Assembly: GCF_020687045.1 (NCBI RefSeq)
Contig: NZ_JAJEPW010000012.1
Location: forward strand, 3,694 to 67,693
Length of the DNA: 64,000 nt
Direction of reading: 5' to 3'
Origin: Vescimonas cirricatena
GTDB lineage: Bacteria; Bacillota; Clostridia; Oscillospirales; Oscillospiraceae
Shown here: positions 61,209 through 64,000 of the stretch, in pieces
Numbering within the stretch: the stretch's first letter is position 1
Layout: each line of letters opens with the position of its first letter
Position numbers and translations under genes: made by a program
Notes under the pieces: generated by a model
The model's input: only the letters and a program-made list of their open reading frames with translations
The model's database searches: none
What the model was told of the DNA's origin: nothing

Positions 61209-62171
61209 TTAATTTGTCGTTTTGATCGGTCTTTCCGGCTCATGGATCAGTTCATACCGGGCCTCGCTGCCGCAGTTCAGCAGGCTCTCCAAACTGAGCT
61301 GCCAGCAGGCTTTGCGGGGGTCGTAGTTGGTGATGATGACTTCCTCATATTCACTGCCCGCCGTCTGGGACATACTGTTGGGGCGCACAACGCGGAAAAT
61401 ATAGAACTCATGATACAGCTCGCAAATGTACGGGCAGTAGTTGTAGGACACCATGACATACCCCTGACAGTTCAGAAGCGTATCATGGAGCCGCTGGTGA
61501 TTTTCCTTTGGGAAGGCTACCTCATAGCATTCGGCCTCAAAATACGGCGGGTCGCAATAGATCCATGCATCGCCCCGGTCATACTGGCGGATGACATCCT
61601 CAAAGTCCTTGTTCTCCACAATGACATTCGCCAGTCTGCGAGAGCACTCCCAAATCAGGTGGAAGAAGCGGCGGATGTCGCATGGCTTACCGCCGAATGA
61701 TTTGGAGCTGCCACTGAAGCTGTACCGAACCAGCTTGAAGAAATCTGCAGCACGGCGGACATCTCCGCGGGGAGCACGCTCCAGCAGAAGAGTGCAGATA
61801 GCTTCGGCCTCGGGCGGCTTGAGCAGGATCTCAGTCAGTTCCATTTCCTCTTGCAGATAGTCATCCGTGATCTCGCCTTTGGAGAGAAACTTATATAGGA
61901 CATTGAAATCATCCCGCGTATTCAGAGGCAGGAATCCCAATTCCGCCAGCAGCGCCAAGGGCCGGTTTTTCACGCAGCAGAACAGGTTGGTCAAATTGCT
62001 GTTAAAGTCGTTATAGACCTCCATACAGCCCTGCTGGATGGGGCGGCTCATGGTCACCGTGCCGCTGCCGCCGAAGACATCGATGAACCGGCTGTAGTGA
62101 TCTGGAGCCATCTTGTTGATGATCCACAGCAGCTTGCTCTTGCCGCCCACCCAGGGGATAAAGCTGTTCAC
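61209..62171 (-). CDS. dam: DNA adenine methyltransferase (Dam/D12 class)
   Basis: 320 residues. SAM motif WVGGKSKLLWII at the N-terminus and DVFGGSGTVTMS, and catalytic motif IV DPPYFEAE near 206-213. D12-class N6-adenine methylases. No restriction enzyme is near, so it is probably an orphan enzyme for self-protection or for control of transfer. It overlaps the HTH gene by 4 bases. Confidence 0.9.
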   Translation of the reverse strand: MNSFIPWVGGKSKLLWIINKMAPDHYSRFIDVFGGSGTVTMSRPIQQGCMEVYNDFNSNLTNLFCCVKNRPLALLAELGFLPLNTRDDFNVLYKFLSKGEITDDYLQEEMELTEILLKPPEAEAICTLLLERAPRGDVRRAADFFKLVRYSFSGSSKSFGGKPCDIRRFFHLIWECSRRLANVIVENKDFEDVIRQYDRGDAWIYCDPPYFEAECYEVAFPKENHQRLHDTLLNCQGYVMVSYNYCPYICELYHEFYIFRVVRPNSMSQTAGSEYEEVIITNYDPRKACWQLSLESLLNCGSEARYELIHEPERPIKTTN

Positions 62172-62506
62172 GGGGCATCACCCCCATCCAGCGGGAGAGA
62201 AAGCTGACCGGTGTCCACATAGTCTGGCAAAGCACTGGACAGGCCGCGCTCTGCAAATGCGATCTTCTTGATTCGGCTGCGGAGCTGCCGGATGGTGCGC
62301 TCCAGCTCCTCGGCAGTTGCGGCGTAATAGTAGCCGCCCTCAAAGCTGCAAATGGGAATGCCGTCACCGCGCAGGGCGTTGATCTCCCGGCGCAGCTCAG
62401 AGCCACGCATTTGAAAGCTGCACTCCAACTCCCGGCTGGTGACGGCATTTGCTTCACCCTTGTGGTGAAGCGCAAGATATTCCGCAAGGGCTTCGTTGGT
62501 TGCCAC
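62168..62506 (-). CDS. Small helix-turn-helix protein
   Basis: 112 residues. N-terminal winged-helix-like region (ANAVTSRELECSFQMRGSELRREINALRGD) followed by SFEGGYYYAATAEELERTI, which resembles the DNA-binding part of transcription factors found with phage/ICE methylases. The C-terminal third is helical. Likely DNA-binding partner or regulator of the dam gene it overlaps. Confidence 0.75.
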   Translation of the reverse strand: MATNEALAEYLALHHKGEANAVTSRELECSFQMRGSELRREINALRGDGIPICSFEGGYYYAATAEELERTIRQLRSRIKKIAFAERGLSSALPDYVDTGQLSLPLDGGDAP

Positions 62507-62560
62507 AGTTCCTCCTTTCCGGAGCCGTTATCCCGGAACAAGAGGCAAAATGAGCGCAAA

Positions 62561-62600
62561 AAAGGAGGGGCCGCTTTTCCCCATCCGGAAAAACGGCCCC
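62561..62600 (-). terminator. Intrinsic terminator after the ArdA-like gene
   Basis: GGGGCCG (62567-62573) and CGGCCCC (62594-62600) pair, with an inner TTTTCC/GGAAAA stem; on the minus strand TCCTTTTTTG follows. Confidence 0.75.
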
Positions 62601-62647
62601 TTGGTGTATTTTCTATCTGCTGGCTTGGCAGGATAGAATCATGTCAG

Positions 62648-63850
62648 TCACTGCATATCCATTTCGAAGCGCTCCTGCACCGGCGTCTGCATCGGCTGAT
62701 AGTCCTCCCGATGCAGCAGGCCGTAGGACGTGAGTGCCGCATTGTCATCCTTGATGATCTCGTTCCCGTAGGCGAAGAGATTTACATGAGGCAGGAGCAG
62801 TTCCGCCGAGTGTGCATCCATTGTGAAGGTCAGTTCATCGATGGCCGCCTCCTGTGGCGAACTGATCTCCGGCGTGAGGATGTAATCCCCAATATGCTCG
62901 ACAAGGCCTGCGGCGGCAGCAAGATCCGTTACCCCGAAATGCTCCAGCAGAGCTTTCAGCTTCGGGAGCTGCTTTTCACGGGAAGGCATAGCCTTCACAG
63001 ATTCTGCAAAATCGTTGAAGGCATCCAGCTCCATTGGCAGGTCAGCAAACTCCGCCGCCTGCGGGATGATTCCGTCATAGTCGAGAACCACGACACCCTC
63101 CCAGCCGTCTGCTCTGAGCTGCTTCTGCGCATTCCTCAATGCTTCAGCAGACGCAGGCAATTCCAGCGTAATGGTGCGGTCATCTTCAAGGTCGGGGTGG
63201 AGGCCAAGGATAAGACGGAAGAGATATTCCGGCTTTTCGGGAAGTTCCTTGGTGCAGGGCGGTGCGGTGACCAGTTCACTGTGCTGCACCACATAGCCGT
63301 TCTGTGTGAATGTGCCGTTTTCGCCGGCACGCAGGGCTTTGCCAATTTTGCCAAAATCCAGCATCTCGAACACATCGTCGGAGAGACCGTCCAGTTCCTC
63401 CACGAAGCCGTTTTCGGCATAGAAGCGGCCCAATTCTGCGTCACTGGTCGCGCCGACCACATGGCAACAATCCGCACCGGCGCTGACCGCCAGATTTCTC
63501 AAATCCTGCATGGTAAGAATACCGCCGTTGGATTCTACCTTTCTCTGGATTTCCAGACGAAGCAGGCCGTCAAAGGCTTCCTGCTCCGTTTCACCCAGTA
63601 CAGCCAGCTGACCGGCAAGATCGTTCAGCTCATTGAGACTGGCGTCCAGTTCCATCAGGTGAGGGGCGAGATACTCGAAGCCATAGTAATCATCGATTTC
63701 CAGATACAGCTCCTCGTTCTCCTGAAGCTGCACCTTGTCCATTGCATCGTGCAGTTCCCACGGAGAGGCGGGCAGTTCCAGCCTTGCGTGGGCCTCACTG
63801 TTGGGTGCGTCCAGCTTTGCCAGATAGACGCCAAATATCTTTTTAGCCAA
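62648..63850 (-). CDS. ArdA-like antirestriction protein with two similar halves
   Basis: 400 residues from a TTG at 63850 (GGGAGG 8 bases before). The N-terminal half (about 5-110; IFGVYLAKLDAPNSEAHARL, LASPWELHDAMDKVQ-like) and C-terminal half (about 215-300; RLILGLHPDLEDDRTITLEL, PASAEALRNAQKQL) share an alternating alpha/beta pattern and a very acidic composition, consistent with DNA-mimic ArdA proteins. Would protect incoming DNA from type I restriction. Identification rests on pattern, not on a strict motif. Confidence 0.65.
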   Translation of the reverse strand: MAKKIFGVYLAKLDAPNSEAHARLELPASPWELHDAMDKVQLQENEELYLEIDDYYGFEYLAPHLMELDASLNELNDLAGQLAVLGETEQEAFDGLLRLEIQRKVESNGGILTMQDLRNLAVSAGADCCHVVGATSDAELGRFYAENGFVEELDGLSDDVFEMLDFGKIGKALRAGENGTFTQNGYVVQHSELVTAPPCTKELPEKPEYLFRLILGLHPDLEDDRTITLELPASAEALRNAQKQLRADGWEGVVVLDYDGIIPQAAEFADLPMELDAFNDFAESVKAMPSREKQLPKLKALLEHFGVTDLAAAAGLVEHIGDYILTPEISSPQEAAIDELTFTMDAHSAELLLPHVNLFAYGNEIIKDDNAALTSYGLLHREDYQPMQTPVQERFEMDMQ

Positions 63851-64000
63851 GGTTCATCCCTCCCATCTGCGGCTCGGTCTGCTGGTAGGCGGAGGGATCC
63901 GCACCGGGGACATCCCAGCCGTGTAATCCCGTGAGTTTTGTTATCCGAGGAGTTTCCCAGAATACAAGGAAACCCCTCGGGTATACACAAAAGTTACAGG
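63843..64000 (-). CDS. C-terminal end of an unrecognised gene, start outside the window
   Basis: A frame open from the right edge to a TAA at 63845-63843 (about 51 codons). The end contains RGFLVFWETPRITKLTG and GLHGWDVPGADPSAYQQ. It overlaps the ArdA-like start by 8 bases, the spacing seen in other genes of this operon, which is the main support. A hairpin in the DNA (63945-63980) covers part of it. Confidence 0.45.
   Translation of the reverse strand, partial: CNFCVYPRGFLVFWETPRITKLTGLHGWDVPGADPSAYQQTEPQMGGMNLG

Larger units (their letters stand above)
34700..64000. mobile_element. Integrative and conjugative element, Tn1549-like gene content, right end outside the window
   Basis: A continuous run of transfer genes: coupling protein, TOPRIM protein, relaxase, RHH protein, VirB4, PrgI, VirB6, C40 peptidase, plus methyltransferases, SpoVG-like and ArdA-like genes. 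All read leftwards. The left limit is placed by the first element-type gene; if the recombinase at 32803 is its integrase, the element starts near 32.7 kb. No replication or partition genes beyond a small HTH protein are visible. Confidence 0.85.

Noticed and set aside
63945..63980. Hairpin CCGAGGAGTTTCC / GGAAACCCCTCGG near the right edge as an attachment site
   Set aside because: It has no counterpart at the left junction and probably lies within the partial gene; not enough sequence remains to judge.
1..64000. CRISPR arrays, rRNA and tRNA genes
   Set aside because: I saw no regularly spaced short repeats and no tRNA- or rRNA-like stretches; the only regular repeats are in the coding parts of the giant proteins.

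Overview
The window looks like the chromosome of a gut-type Clostridia (Oscillospiraceae/Lachnospiraceae-like; inferred from gene content, not from a marker gene). Nearly every gene is on the minus strand. There are three blocks: a short regulatory edge (1-1.7 kb), a roughly 30 kb capsule/exopolysaccharide operon (about 2.2-32.6 kb), and a conjugative element (about 34.7 kb to beyond the right edge).

Left edge: a partial GAF plus BTAD (SARP-like) regulator and an XRE regulator lie downstream of the intrinsic terminator that ends the capsule operon.

Capsule operon, read right to left: TetR regulator, initiating sugar-phosphate transferase, WbuB-like glycosyltransferase, two GT4 glycosyltransferases, Wzy-like polymerase, LicD phosphotransferase, a lipoprotein, a 1690-residue secreted protein with a phosphodiester-glycosidase domain and wall-binding-type repeats, an Lgt-like membrane protein, a second giant (1755-residue) repeat protein, two more GT4 enzymes, an acetyltransferase, a Wzx flippase, CapE-CapF-CapG (UDP-L-FucNAc synthesis), the PHP phosphatase/chain-length/tyrosine-kinase module (CpsB, CpsC, CpsD), an LCP ligase and GalE. 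Gaps are tiny and ATGA-type overlaps frequent, so this is probably one transcription unit. It encodes a Wzx/Wzy polysaccharide that likely contains L-FucNAc, together with two very large surface proteins.

Junction (32.6-34.4 kb): a tyrosine recombinase is flanked by a perfect 22-bp inverted repeat (32692-32713 and 34150-34171). A strong promoter just inside the right repeat points outward. Each repeat is followed on its outer side by an intrinsic terminator. If the segment inverted, the promoter would face the capsule operon. This is my best candidate for a previously undescribed switch, although an attachment-site explanation is not excluded.

Conjugative element (about 34.7 kb to the right edge): VirD4 coupling protein, TOPRIM protein, MobP-type relaxase fused to Sel1 repeats, RHH accessory protein and candidate oriT, C40 peptidase, VirB4, PrgI, an m5C methyltransferase split over two overlapping frames, VirB6/TrbL, and then a nearly complete Tad-type pilus set (TadE-like, DUF4320-like, TadC, TadB, CpaF, TadZ/CpaE, CpaB, prepilin peptidase, Flp-like pilin). 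After that come YodL-domain, SpoVG-like, DUF3849-like, Dam methylase, HTH and ArdA-like genes. The layout resembles Tn1549-like ICEs of Firmicutes with a Tad pilus cassette inside. The right end, and therefore the att sites, lie outside the window.
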